Assembly: GCA_903892355.1 (NCBI GenBank)
Contig: CAITIE010000150.1
Coordinates: forward strand, 1-64,000
Direction of reading: 5' to 3'
Source: an uncultured Pirellula sp.
Lineage (GTDB): Bacteria; Planctomycetota; Planctomycetia; Pirellulales; Pirellulaceae
DNA length: 64,000 nt
The notes beneath the pieces were generated by a model. That model saw only the letters and a program-made list of their open reading frames with translations. It searched no databases and was not told the origin of the DNA. How positions within the stretch are numbered: position 1 is the stretch's first letter; each line of letters starts with the position of its first letter. A program made the position numbers and the translations under genes. Below are positions 26,666-35,694 of this stretch, piece after piece.

Positions 26666-28315
26666 CTAGGTCTGCGTCGCAGATGAGATGAGGCCACGAA
26701 AACGTTTCGGCGGGGCGGTGTGGTTCAGGCGTTGCCTCAGGCTCGGATCGAGTAGACCAACATGGTTCCATGGCTGAATTGCCAATCGCATCGCATTGAC
26801 GAAGTCATTCTGTTTCGTCCGCGGAGCTTCCCCTACCTGATCAACGCCTACCTGACGATACTGATGTCGCGTCTTTGCAATTCTCCATAGATCGGACGCA
26901 ACATGCCGCATCGCTTGATGCCCGGCATTTAAAAAACCATGGGGCCAATGGCTTGGATCGGCCACCATCTGCTTTTCGAAATCGATCGCAGCGATGAAGT
27001 AGAGGGACGCGTAGGCTAGAAAATCGCGGTCGCTCGGCAACCCCAGATAACTGCCAGAAATGAGGGTGTCAAACCAATCGATTTCCGCTCGAATATCGTT
27101 GGCATAACTCTCCAGCAATCCTGCTCGATCGGAATCGGGCCCTAGCAAAGCCTCCGCAATGCGGGCGATGCCGCTGAGTGAGTGCGCAATTCCAAAGCTA
27201 TGCAATGGATCGACAAATCCATACGCAACCGGCAGCAAAATCCAGCCGTCCCCAACAGCATTCGATCGGCATCGGCTCATCCGCGAAACCCATTCAAGAC
27301 GCACACCGCTTGAAGAATCGCAGGGAGCGACCAACTGGGCGCGTTCTAGCATTTTCCCGACTGTCGGAGTTCGCTTAATCAACCAGTCCCACCGTTCTGC
27401 ACTGGATGCATGTTCGGGAATCGACGTTGTCGCGACATTGGCATCTACGAATCCAACGCTGCATCGATTCCCGAGAAAACGAAGCATCCAAAACCAGCCT
27501 CGATCGGAAATGTGATGCTGAGCTGCATCGTCCGCATCGAATATCTCCGGTTCATCTCGAATTGTTTGCTCGTACCATTTGGAAAAACTTTCTACTCCAT
27601 CAAAATGGCCAAAAATCGCTGACGAGCGGGTCCGCATCCAATCGGAATCGTTGGTGTGCCCACACCAAAGGGCGGTGGCATTCCCATTCCCCGAAGCATC
27701 GATGATCCAATTGGTTTCCAAAAGCTCTGTCGAACTCGTCGTTGTCTCAACGCGATCGACGGCACCCGTAGAAGAAGCAGCGTGAGAGTTGGCGGCGTGA
27801 TTGGTCCTCACGGTAACGAGCCATCGCTTAGTCCCGGGATCCCAGTTCGCTTGTTCGATCGACGACTGTTCGATCAATCTCGCTCCAGAATTGGACGCAC
27901 TTCGAGCGAGAAAATCATCGACATCCGACCTGTACCATTGGGTATCGCTCCAAGCATCCGATGCGCTTGCAGCAACCAGCATTGAGTGCGAGTGATCAGG
28001 GGTATCCTCATAGGGTTGGTTGGGAGAATGTCCGAAATAACTGAAGCCTCGCTTGAGTCCGCATCGAATCTCTGGATAAACGGCTTGCCAGGTCCCAAAC
28101 GCCGCGAGAGGGGCGAGTTCCGGTAGATTCCACCGATGCGCGAGGTAGTCCAGAAGAAAATCGGCGGTCGGTGTGGATGACTCTCCGATTGCGAACCGCG
28201 GGTGACGCCCTCGATCGATCACAACCACATCGCGGCCGGCTCGGCTGAGCACCCATGCCAAAATTGAACCTGCGAATCCGGACCCAACCACCAATGCGAA
28301 CACTCGCTGAGCCAT
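26666..28315 (-). CDS. FAD-dependent oxidoreductase, tryptophan-halogenase-like
   Basis: A 549-residue flavoprotein. The FAD-binding motif is 'VVGSGFAGSILAWVLSRAG' near residue 9, and 'RFAIGESSTPTADFLLDYLAHRWNLP' matches the GESTxP region of flavin-dependent halogenases and related monooxygenases. The halogenase WxWxIP motif is not intact; the nearest text is 'GWFWMLRF', so halogenation should not be assumed. A central insert is rich in Ser/Thr. It is the downstream neighbour of hemA on the same strand (42 bp), possibly in the same transcript. Confidence 0.82.
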   Translation of the reverse strand: MAQRVFALVVGSGFAGSILAWVLSRAGRDVVVIDRGRHPRFAIGESSTPTADFLLDYLAHRWNLPELAPLAAFGTWQAVYPEIRCGLKRGFSYFGHSPNQPYEDTPDHSHSMLVAASASDAWSDTQWYRSDVDDFLARSASNSGARLIEQSSIEQANWDPGTKRWLVTVRTNHAANSHAASSTGAVDRVETTTSSTELLETNWIIDASGNGNATALWCGHTNDSDWMRTRSSAIFGHFDGVESFSKWYEQTIRDEPEIFDADDAAQHHISDRGWFWMLRFLGNRCSVGFVDANVATTSIPEHASSAERWDWLIKRTPTVGKMLERAQLVAPCDSSSGVRLEWVSRMSRCRSNAVGDGWILLPVAYGFVDPLHSFGIAHSLSGIARIAEALLGPDSDRAGLLESYANDIRAEIDWFDTLISGSYLGLPSDRDFLAYASLYFIAAIDFEKQMVADPSHWPHGFLNAGHQAMRHVASDLWRIAKTRHQYRQVGVDQVGEAPRTKQNDFVNAMRLAIQPWNHVGLLDPSLRQRLNHTAPPKRFRGLISSATQT

Positions 28316-28357
28316 AACGATACGTCTCCGACGTTTCTTCAGTTTACCTCAATCGTT

Positions 28358-29635
28358 CTATCTCAACTGGAACAAACGGCGAATGGCGCTGACCAACGAC
28401 TCGCGTTGCTCTTCGTGCGGCGCTTCGCGAATCGACTGCAATGGCGAGTGAAGCAATTTGTTGATCACCCTTTCCATTGTCTGCGCGATCTCTTGCTGCA
28501 TCTCCGGAGTGGCTTGCTGCATCGCTTGTTTGCTGAGCAATCGTTGCATTTCAGCATCCCGAATCATACTCGCCTGGTCTCTCAGAGCGCGAATGGTATC
28601 CCCAGAGGATCGCAAGCTCCAATCCGCAAGCAAACGCTGAACTTCTTCGTCGATAATTCGCTTCGCTTTCGGAAGCTGTTGCCGACGGAACATCTCATTC
28701 CGCTGGCAAACTGATTGCAAATCATCCACCGTATAGAGGTAGACGCTCGGCAATCGAGCAACACTCGCTTCGAAGTCGCGAGGGACCGCTAAATCTAAGA
28801 TTAGCAGATTCCCCTTGCGCCGATGGCTGAGCACGTTCTTCATCTGCAACTCGGTGACCACAGGTTCTGTCGCTCCCGTGGTACTCACGACGAGATCAGC
28901 GCCTATCAGCAACGATTCGAGTCGATCCCACGGTTGCGCACGCACCGAAAAGCGGTTGGCCACAGTCGAAGCCCGCTCCATGGAACGATTGATCACATCG
29001 ATATTGGAAGCACCTGCGTCGATCAAATACTGGAGGGTCTCGACTCCCATCTCGCCACTCCCTATTACGACAATTCGCTTATCCTCGAATCGCTCGAAAA
29101 ATTCAGAGGCGATCTCGCTTACAGCCACGCTCGGAACACTGATTCGTCGTCGATGAATCTCGGTCTCGTTTGTCACGCGTTTGGCAACCATATTTGCATG
29201 CTGAAAAAGGGCATGCATAGTCGGACCGGCGAATCCCCCTTTCCGGGAACGCTCGTACGCATCACTGACCTGCGCGGCGATTTGCGACTCGCCAACAACT
29301 AACGAATCGATACTACTAACCACGCTGAATAGATGCTCCGCGGCATGCTTGTCTTCACGCGATTGAAAATGGGGCCGAAAGACGCGGGAATCGATTTGAT
29401 GAAAGTCAGCCAGGTATTCAACCAATTCGTCGCATGGAGGTAGACTCGTGCCTTCCTCATGCCCAACGTACAACTCCACCCTATTGCACGTATTAAGAAG
29501 GACCGATTCGCAATCGGGGAACTTATCCCGCAATCCCACTAAGGCGGGTTCGAGTTGCTCCGCTCCGAAAGCAACCTGCTCCCGTATCTCCAACGGCGTG
29601 CCGTGGTGGCTGCAGCCAATCATCCGCAGTTTCAT
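28358..29635 (-). CDS. hemA: glutamyl-tRNA reductase
   Basis: NADPH-dependent reduction of glutamyl-tRNA to glutamate-1-semialdehyde, the first committed step of C5 heme synthesis. The 425-residue protein begins MKLRMIGCSHHGTPLEIRE; the nucleophile is Cys50 in LLNTCNRVELY. 'VVGESQIAAQVSDAY' and the NADPH-binding 'VIGSGEMGVETLQYL' follow, with a C-terminal dimerisation helix. The ATG at 29635 overlaps the stop of the CcsA-like gene (ATGA), which supports the start and indicates coupling. Confidence 0.97.
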   Translation of the reverse strand: MKLRMIGCSHHGTPLEIREQVAFGAEQLEPALVGLRDKFPDCESVLLNTCNRVELYVGHEEGTSLPPCDELVEYLADFHQIDSRVFRPHFQSREDKHAAEHLFSVVSSIDSLVVGESQIAAQVSDAYERSRKGGFAGPTMHALFQHANMVAKRVTNETEIHRRRISVPSVAVSEIASEFFERFEDKRIVVIGSGEMGVETLQYLIDAGASNIDVINRSMERASTVANRFSVRAQPWDRLESLLIGADLVVSTTGATEPVVTELQMKNVLSHRRKGNLLILDLAVPRDFEASVARLPSVYLYTVDDLQSVCQRNEMFRRQQLPKAKRIIDEEVQRLLADWSLRSSGDTIRALRDQASMIRDAEMQRLLSKQAMQQATPEMQQEIAQTMERVINKLLHSPLQSIREAPHEEQRESLVSAIRRLFQLR

Positions 29636-30585
29636 GCAAGCCCCCTTGGTACGGTCCCAGCTTGGGCACAAACCGACGAAGCGACGTATTGCATCGGGTA
29701 GCGAATCTCCACCTGTTTGCCTTCAACGGCTGGGGTTGCAGGCGTTTGCTCACCCGCTCCGTGAGGTGCTGTGACCACCATCGCAAGTGCGATCACCACG
29801 ATGATGAACGACAGGATACTCATCATCGCAGTCCATTCACCTCGCCCGCGATTTGCCGAAACCCACTGGGCAATTGCTGCAATGCACAGCCAAACAAATA
29901 GACCGCCGGTGAAAATAATCCCTCGGTCCGTCCATGCGACTTGACCGTCCCGAGTCAAATTCATGATCGCACCGCTGACCACTCCAAAGCCAATCGCCGC
30001 AGCGCTACCGAGTATGCAATTCCGCCCCGTCGATTGGAGATACTCAAGCGACGGAAGGCGAATGGAGTTCCCGCCGGCAACGCGTTGCTTCAACCGTCGA
30101 GCTTGCACCAAATACATCGCTGCCACAGCAAATCCGATGGCCACAAGCACAGTACCGATAAGCATCGCCGCCGAATGCACCAATCTCCAAAACGATACGG
30201 TGCTGGCAACGCCAGTGATTGGCGAAGCAACGGGAACTGCAATCGCTAATCCCAGCAGAAGCAGAATCAAGGGGAGAACAAACAACCCTATCTGCTTGTC
30301 GCTTCGTCGCCACATCATGAACGCAAACGATAGCGATATACCCCAAGCGAGCAAAATAACCCAGTCGTGCCACGTCGCGAACGGCTTGAACCCATCACCC
30401 GATGCGGTTGAGGTTTGGACTCGATCCAACAAGTAGAGCGTGTGGGTGATCAGCGAAACAGCGAAAAGCCCAAGCGTAACGCGAGTCGCCCAGCGAGTGG
30501 AATGTTCACCTCGCGACGCGAAGCGAACCCACTCTGAAATCAATACCAATAAGTACCCAATTAAGAAACACGTTGCGTTTGGCAT
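29632..30585 (-). CDS. CcsA/HemX-family inner-membrane cytochrome c assembly protein
   Basis: A 317-residue membrane protein with about eight hydrophobic helices. Pattern 'FWRLVHSAAMLIGTVLVAIGFAVAAMYLVQARRLK' matches the CcsA/HemX core with a conserved His. This family works in heme handling for cytochrome c maturation or, as HemX, in control of HemA. Placement directly upstream of and overlapping hemA (4 bp) favours the HemX/CcsA reading. A soluble tail of about 45 residues follows the last helix. Confidence 0.87.
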   Translation of the reverse strand: MPNATCFLIGYLLVLISEWVRFASRGEHSTRWATRVTLGLFAVSLITHTLYLLDRVQTSTASGDGFKPFATWHDWVILLAWGISLSFAFMMWRRSDKQIGLFVLPLILLLLGLAIAVPVASPITGVASTVSFWRLVHSAAMLIGTVLVAIGFAVAAMYLVQARRLKQRVAGGNSIRLPSLEYLQSTGRNCILGSAAAIGFGVVSGAIMNLTRDGQVAWTDRGIIFTGGLFVWLCIAAIAQWVSANRGRGEWTAMMSILSFIIVVIALAMVVTAPHGAGEQTPATPAVEGKQVEIRYPMQYVASSVCAQAGTVPRGLA

Positions 30586-30630
30586 GCAAGCGTCACCTCG
30601 GTCTTGTGTTTCTAACGTTCTTCAACAAAA

Positions 30631-30659
30631 AACCCCGTGCGAGAGACCACACGGGGGTT
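30631..30659 (-). terminator. intrinsic terminator after the acidic protein gene
   Basis: AACCCCGTG (30631-30639) pairs with CACGGGGGTT (30650-30659, one bulged G) around a 10-base loop. On the minus strand it is followed by TTTTTTG. It sits between the minus-strand acidic-protein gene (stop at 30778) and the CcsA-like gene, separating the two transcripts. Confidence 0.8.
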
Positions 30660-30777
30660 CACAATCGATAAGCCAAAGTGTTGGTCAGCGAGACAACCGC
30701 TCCTTCACGCAAAACCAACCTGTGGAGTTCTCCGGTTGACAATAATCCACGGATCGAAATGGGGTTAGGCAGGACGA

Positions 30778-31191
30778 TCAATCCCAATCTTCGTCTTCGT
30801 CTTCATCTTCTTCGTCGTCATCATCCCAATCATCTTCCTCGTCGTCCCACTCTTCCTCTTCTTCCTCCTCCTCTTCCTCCTCTTCCTCCTCTTCGTCGTC
30901 GTCCTCGTCGACTTCTTCCCATTCGTCGTCTAGTTCTTCGTCGTCAAACTCTTCTTCCTCTTCGTCGTCAAACTCCTCTTCCTCTTCGTCGTCGAACTCC
31001 TCTTCCTCCTCATCGAACTCTTCATCTTCTTCGTCGTCGTACTCTTCTTCGTCCACATCGTCTTCATCCGACATGAACATAGGAGCAACGGCGGGCTCCA
31101 TCGACGAGGAGGAACTCGACCAATTACCCGACGCATTACCCGCGATCTCACTCAACGCATAGGCAGCGAACGTCATCTTCACGGTGGACAC
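30778..31191 (-). CDS. highly acidic low-complexity protein
   Basis: A 137-residue protein whose last ~95 residues are almost only Asp and Glu, with Trp, Phe and Tyr at intervals (EEFDDEEEE and EEWDDEEDDW units). The first 40 residues are ordinary ('STVKMTFAAYALSEIAGNASGNW'). The start is a GTG at 31191; an ATG at 31176 is possible. The opposite strand would read as a Leu/Pro/Arg repeat, which is less plausible. Possible roles are cation buffering, binding of basic proteins or a histone-chaperone-like function, but none can be shown. It has its own terminator. Confidence 0.72.
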   Translation of the reverse strand: MSTVKMTFAAYALSEIAGNASGNWSSSSSSMEPAVAPMFMSDEDDVDEEEYDDEEDEEFDEEEEEFDDEEEEEFDDEEEEEFDDEELDDEWEEVDEDDDEEEEEEEEEEEEEEEWDDEEDDWDDDDEEDEDEDEDWD

Positions 31192-31310
31192 CTTGCTTCT
31201 TTCGAGACAATTCCTGGAGACGAAAAACCGATTTGTAACCTGTTACCGACACTACTGTTCTAACGATTTCGGCGCGATGTGCTAGCGGTCAACTCAAGGT
31301 TCACGAAAAC

Positions 31311-31934
31311 CTAAGTTTTTTCCGAACTTCCAAACGGGCTTTGGGCACCGGACGCTGGGTCGCTTCGTCGATTGGCAATTTCGGCTTCCGCGGCCCGAAT
31401 CTTTTGGACTCGTGGGAGATTGTCGAGCGATTGAAGCCCAAATTGTTGCAAGAATTGACGGGTTGTCTCATAAAGATAGGGCCGGCCCAATTCTTCGTGA
31501 CGACCCGCAATTCTTACCAGCTCTCGTTGCATCAGTTGCCGCAGCACCTCATCCGAGTTTACGCCACGAATCGCCTCGATTTCTGCCCGGACAATCGGTT
31601 GCCGGTAAGCGATTATCGCCAGCGTTTCTAGCATTCCATGACTCAAAACTTGCTCTTGCGGAACCAGATCCAATCGCCGCAGCCAAGACGCAAACTGAGG
31701 CCGAGTAAGGAGTTGCAATCCGCCGGCGACTTCTTCGACCCGGTATGCTCGACCGCACGCGTCATACTTTGCATTGAGCAACTCGATCATCGAACGCGCG
31801 GCGGTGGGGTCGGGAAGCCCCGCTAACGCAGCAATTTTCCTTGCAGAGATTGGTTCGCGAGATAGAAAAAGGACGGCTTCTACCTCCCGAGTCTGCGACT
31901 CGGAGTAGGTCGCGTTTTTCTTCGATGGGGCCAT
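31311..31934 (-). CDS. scpB: segregation and condensation protein B
   Basis: Kleisin-associated subunit of the SMC condensin complex, 207 residues, with two winged-helix domains. 'REVEAVLFLSREPISARKIAALAGL' opens the first domain; 'HGMLETLAIIAYRQPIVRAEIEAIRGVNSDEVLRQLMQRELV' and 'GRPYLYETTRQFLQQFGL' are the strongest family marks. The ATG at 31934 is chosen because the upstream open frame to 32168 is not family-like. scpA is not adjacent. Confidence 0.95.
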   Translation of the reverse strand: MAPSKKNATYSESQTREVEAVLFLSREPISARKIAALAGLPDPTAARSMIELLNAKYDACGRAYRVEEVAGGLQLLTRPQFASWLRRLDLVPQEQVLSHGMLETLAIIAYRQPIVRAEIEAIRGVNSDEVLRQLMQRELVRIAGRHEELGRPYLYETTRQFLQQFGLQSLDNLPRVQKIRAAEAEIANRRSDPASGAQSPFGSSEKT

Positions 31935-32166
31935 TGGAAAACTCCACAGGGTCCGGCAAACGGCTTCCACCGCGACAAGTCGAGCGGAAGGCGGGATTGC
32001 TTCATCATGCCCATCGCGGGTCCGCGTGCAAGTCCCTGTTTGTCGCCGAGCGTTCAGAGAAGGCCGCCTCCAATCGCAAGGAAATGTTAAACTCTGGGCT
32101 AGTGCCGCAGAAAAATTGGAGCTGTGGACCGTTTGCCACCCGTTGCCTCCGCCGTTCAATGGCATC

Positions 32167-32877
32167 ATGAATCAGCATAAAAAGAAATCCGGAAACCCGT
32201 ATCTAATCCCGATACTATTGTTTCTGCTGCTGGTATTTTTCGGTGGACTCATGTTTTTATTCTCGACGGCCTTGATTCAAGGAACCGAGTTCAGCCCGAA
32301 CAATTTTCAAACTCGGACATTTTCTTACAGTCGAGTTCCTGGGACGAAAATCGTCCTTACCAAAACGGCCTTGGGACCCGCGGTTTCCATCACGAATACC
32401 GATGTCCTCAAGCACCTCAAGACGATATCCGGAGCACCGGTTTGGCACGTCAGCAGCATTTACAGTCGTTCCGAAACCCATCCATCGAACACCCTTGTTG
32501 AGGCACTCCAGCAAACCAATGCCGACAGAGCCGACTTTTGGGGAGCGTGGTCCAACGCCAACCCGAGTCTTGCCGCGGTTCTCTGGCCGTTTGTACAGCA
32601 ACTCGCTCTCCAGGAGTTCTACTTTCCTATTCCGGACATCCTAGAGGCTGCTGCAGAGAGTAAAAATCCAAACGATTTCGAGGAAAAGCTCTTTGAAATC
32701 ACCGTCCAAGCTTCTACCTCCCGATGCCTGGATTGGAAGAAAACCGGTGACGAAACCGCGATCAACGCACTCTTAACGTGGCTCGACCAGCTTCCGGTGG
32801 TGTCCCAACAACAAACGACCATCGAGCGAATTGGATCGCTCCGGTCCCGTCTGAGATCGACGCTAACGCCCCCATAA
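32167..32877 (+). CDS. membrane-anchored protein, unknown
   Basis: A 236-residue protein with a Lys-rich start (MNQHKKKSGN), one hydrophobic helix at about residues 13-36 ('IPILLFLLLVFFGGLMFLFS') and a soluble exported or periplasmic-facing domain with 'VPGTKIVLTKTALGPAVSITNTDVLKHLKTISG'. No family recognised. It is divergent from scpB and upstream of two VWA genes on the same strand; its 135-bp gap to the next gene shows no signals. The ATG at 32167 is the best start because it directly precedes the anchor. Confidence 0.72.
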   Translation: MNQHKKKSGNPYLIPILLFLLLVFFGGLMFLFSTALIQGTEFSPNNFQTRTFSYSRVPGTKIVLTKTALGPAVSITNTDVLKHLKTISGAPVWHVSSIYSRSETHPSNTLVEALQQTNADRADFWGAWSNANPSLAAVLWPFVQQLALQEFYFPIPDILEAAAESKNPNDFEEKLFEITVQASTSRCLDWKKTGDETAINALLTWLDQLPVVSQQQTTIERIGSLRSRLRSTLTPP

Positions 32878-33012
32878 GCCTCTACCCAATCACAGCATGC
32901 GGCTCCGATTTCTCCTTACTTTGCTGCTTGCTCTTTGGGCACGGATCCCCAAGAATTACGTGATTACCTGGGATGTCTGCCCCCAATCGTTCGTTGCGAA
33001 CTCTGAGTGCGA

Positions 33013-34554
33013 ATGGCTAACTCACCCATTAAGGATCCAATGCGAGAACTCGATCGAGGCCTCCTCGAACGGGGCCGACTCGCATTGGCAACCTTGCAAT
33101 ACCAAGAACAAGCGGCCAGGTACCGCGCCGCCTACGCAACGTTGCTCGAAGCAATCTCAGAAGCCGAACAAGGAAACGATTCGAGGCTACGGCAGTGGTT
33201 GGACCAACGTATCGCTCCTAGTACGACACCAAGCACGACACCAATCAACTCTTCCCTGCTCGAGCCCTCAACGCTAGATTCGCAAGGAAACGTCAGCAAT
33301 TTGATGGTTTCAACACCCGTCGAGTTGGCCTCCAGGCAGTCGGGATACGCCGAAACACCGTCCCTTCGAGCAGGCTTGTTCGGCACGGTCGAGGCCGCTG
33401 CTGGGTGCTGTTGGAAAACCTCAATCACATCGAGCCCATGGGCGGTGATGGAACTCGCAGCAAAAGAAAGGCTTCTCCACGGGACGCCTCCCGGTGCCAG
33501 TAGCCCTGACTCCAAATCAGATCGCGCATCGGATTCTGGACATCGGCCTAGCAAGACGCTCCATCGAGAGAGCCTTGCAAAGCCTGATCCGAAAACAAAG
33601 CGTCGCCGAATCGCATCACCAGATATCTGGGTCAGCATCTCGGTTCATGGTTTCTTACTGGTTCTGTTCAGCTTTTGGGTCATCGCGGTGGCACGCCCCA
33701 GCGCCGTGTTGTCCATCTCTGCGTCCAGCGTTGAAACCGACGAAGTTATCCTTGAAACGCCCCTGGAATCCCCGACGAGCCTCGATGCGATGGAGTCCTT
33801 TTCGATCCCAACGCCGGAATGGACCGCCCCCTCCGAAATTGTTCAAAACCCTCAAGTCGCATCGTCACTCGAAAACTTGGCGGTCGGCCCACCCCCGATG
33901 ACCTCTGAGACCTTGGCCAGTTCCATGTTTGGGCAATCTCAATCCGCCATGGCGACAGGAACAAAACTTTTGGAAGGAGCGGAGTTCTTCGGCTCCAAAG
34001 CAGTTGGAAACACATTCGTCTATGTCGTCGATAGCTCCCCCAGCATGCGACGCGACGGGGCTTTCGAAGCGGCCAAGGCTCAAATCATTCGTTCCCTCAG
34101 TTCCATGAAGCCCAAGCAACGGTTCCACATTTGTTTTTTTGGTGGTGAACTCGAATCGATAACTTTTCGGGGCCAGGCGGCCGAAACTCGCCCGATTCCG
34201 GCAAATCCAGAAAATCTTAGCAAAACGATGGAATGGCTTGGGCAAATTAGGATTCAAAAGGACGGACGCCCTCCTATCGATGCACTCCAGGCCGCAATCG
34301 CAATGCAACCCGATGGCATTTTCCTACTTTTCGACGGTGACACCAAAGTTGACGACTGGACGGCAAAGGTCCGCGAGATGAATCGATCGAAAGACTTTCT
34401 TTCCGACGGCGGCCCCAAGGTGCCTATTCATGTCCTCCATTTTTTTCGAGACGAGTTTGAAAAAAGCATGCGAACGCTCGCTTCAGAAAACGAGGGGACC
34501 TACCGCTTCATCCCGCGTCCCCAGAAGTCACCCTTCCAGAAACCTACTCCGTAA
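33013..34554 (+). CDS. membrane protein with C-terminal von Willebrand factor A domain (1)
   Basis: A 513-residue protein. An N-terminal helical region (to about 65) is followed by a long Ser/Thr/Pro-rich linker, a membrane segment near residues 207-226 ('SISVHGFLLVLFSFWVIAVA'), a second disordered stretch, and a VWA domain from about residue 325 with the MIDAS motif DSSPS and 'FLLFDGD'. The Thr usually expected in the third MIDAS loop is not clear ('DGRPPIDAL'), so metal binding may be weak. It is six bases from a second VWA gene, so the two probably form a unit. Function unknown; binding or scaffold role inferred. Confidence 0.85.
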   Translation: MANSPIKDPMRELDRGLLERGRLALATLQYQEQAARYRAAYATLLEAISEAEQGNDSRLRQWLDQRIAPSTTPSTTPINSSLLEPSTLDSQGNVSNLMVSTPVELASRQSGYAETPSLRAGLFGTVEAAAGCCWKTSITSSPWAVMELAAKERLLHGTPPGASSPDSKSDRASDSGHRPSKTLHRESLAKPDPKTKRRRIASPDIWVSISVHGFLLVLFSFWVIAVARPSAVLSISASSVETDEVILETPLESPTSLDAMESFSIPTPEWTAPSEIVQNPQVASSLENLAVGPPPMTSETLASSMFGQSQSAMATGTKLLEGAEFFGSKAVGNTFVYVVDSSPSMRRDGAFEAAKAQIIRSLSSMKPKQRFHICFFGGELESITFRGQAAETRPIPANPENLSKTMEWLGQIRIQKDGRPPIDALQAAIAMQPDGIFLLFDGDTKVDDWTAKVREMNRSKDFLSDGGPKVPIHVLHFFRDEFEKSMRTLASENEGTYRFIPRPQKSPFQKPTP

Positions 34555-34560
34555 CCTCCA

Positions 34561-35694
34561 ATGAACCACCTCATGCAAGTTACGGCGAAGAAGCAGGTTA
34601 CTGCGAACACTGGGTTGAAAGAATCCGCGATGAAAGAATCCGCGGCGAAAGAATCATCAAACGGTTCCCAATCGAGTTCCACGGCCGAGTCATCCCTACG
34701 CCATGGTCTATCTAGGAAAAGTGTTCAATCGATATCTGCCTTCACGGCGAGCCTCTGCGTTCACTTGGCAATTCTCGTCTCAATGTCCCTGATGATGCTG
34801 GTTGGGTCGGGAGGCAAGCTGTCGAACTTCTCCTTGAGCTTGTCCGACAGCGGAGATTCGGTTTCCGAGGAACTGGCCCAATTTGAAATCGCATCGAAAG
34901 CGGCCGCATCCGACGCTGGATCTCCCCCGCCTTCCACTCCATCGACGGAAGCATTGGAGATTGCTAATCCAAAGTCGCTCGTAACTGTCGCATCCGTGAA
35001 TGCCTCAAACAACCTTCCTTCCAATTTGCAAAGTAGTGCGTTTGCTGAAGCGGCTGAAGCGATCTTCGCGGATGGAGCGGCGAGTGGTGACGGAATCGAC
35101 GACGGTGCGTCCCAAGGACGCGGCAAAGTGGATTACGCAAAACCTGGTGCGTCCTTCTTTGGCACCTATGCAGCCGGGCATAGGTTTGTCTTCGTCATCG
35201 ACAGTTCGAAATCCATGCTTCAAGGAACACGCTGGCCCACGCTGAGACGGGAACTGATTCGCGCGATTCAGAGCCTGTCTCCCGACCAAGAGTTCTTCGT
35301 CATCAGCTTCGATTCGCAAGCCCATCCTATGTTCGGGAAACTTCCGCCAACCGGCAAATTCCTTCAGCCAACCAAGGACAACATCTACCGACTGAATCAG
35401 TGGGTCGGTTCCATCAATCACGGTAGCAATACGCTGCCCGCCTCATCGATCGGAATTGCGATGCAACTGAAACCAGACGCAATCTTCTTGCTGTCAGACG
35501 GTGAGATCCGTGACAACACTCTGAGTGAGCTTCAGATTTACAATCACGAAATTGACGACCAAGGAGAGAATCGGACCCTGATTCCTATCCATACGGTACT
35601 TCTTCATAGCAATGTTGGATTTATGACTCTCAAGCTAATCGCCGACGAGAATGATGGCGTTTTTACTCCGGTGACGATGACGACGCTGCCTTAG
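34561..35694 (+). CDS. membrane protein with C-terminal von Willebrand factor A domain (2)
   Basis: A 377-residue homologue of the upstream gene in layout: Ser/Lys-rich start with repeated 'KESA' units, a membrane helix at about 58-80 ('SISAFTASLCVHLAILVSMSLMML'), a linker rich in Ser/Ala/Pro, and a VWA domain from about 205. The MIDAS set is more complete here: DSSKS, 'NTLPASSIG' and 'FLLSDGE'. Six bases separate the two genes. Its last 32 bp overlap the convergent histone-deacetylase-family gene. Probable paralogues by duplication. Confidence 0.87.
   Translation: MNHLMQVTAKKQVTANTGLKESAMKESAAKESSNGSQSSSTAESSLRHGLSRKSVQSISAFTASLCVHLAILVSMSLMMLVGSGGKLSNFSLSLSDSGDSVSEELAQFEIASKAAASDAGSPPPSTPSTEALEIANPKSLVTVASVNASNNLPSNLQSSAFAEAAEAIFADGAASGDGIDDGASQGRGKVDYAKPGASFFGTYAAGHRFVFVIDSSKSMLQGTRWPTLRRELIRAIQSLSPDQEFFVISFDSQAHPMFGKLPPTGKFLQPTKDNIYRLNQWVGSINHGSNTLPASSIGIAMQLKPDAIFLLSDGEIRDNTLSELQIYNHEIDDQGENRTLIPIHTVLLHSNVGFMTLKLIADENDGVFTPVTMTTLP

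Noticed and set aside
30678-31076. Plus-strand Leu/Pro/Arg-repeat frame opposite the acidic protein
   Set aside because: Both strands are open because of the GAA/GAC-type repeat. The minus frame has a plausible non-repetitive N-terminus and a terminator, the plus frame has neither.
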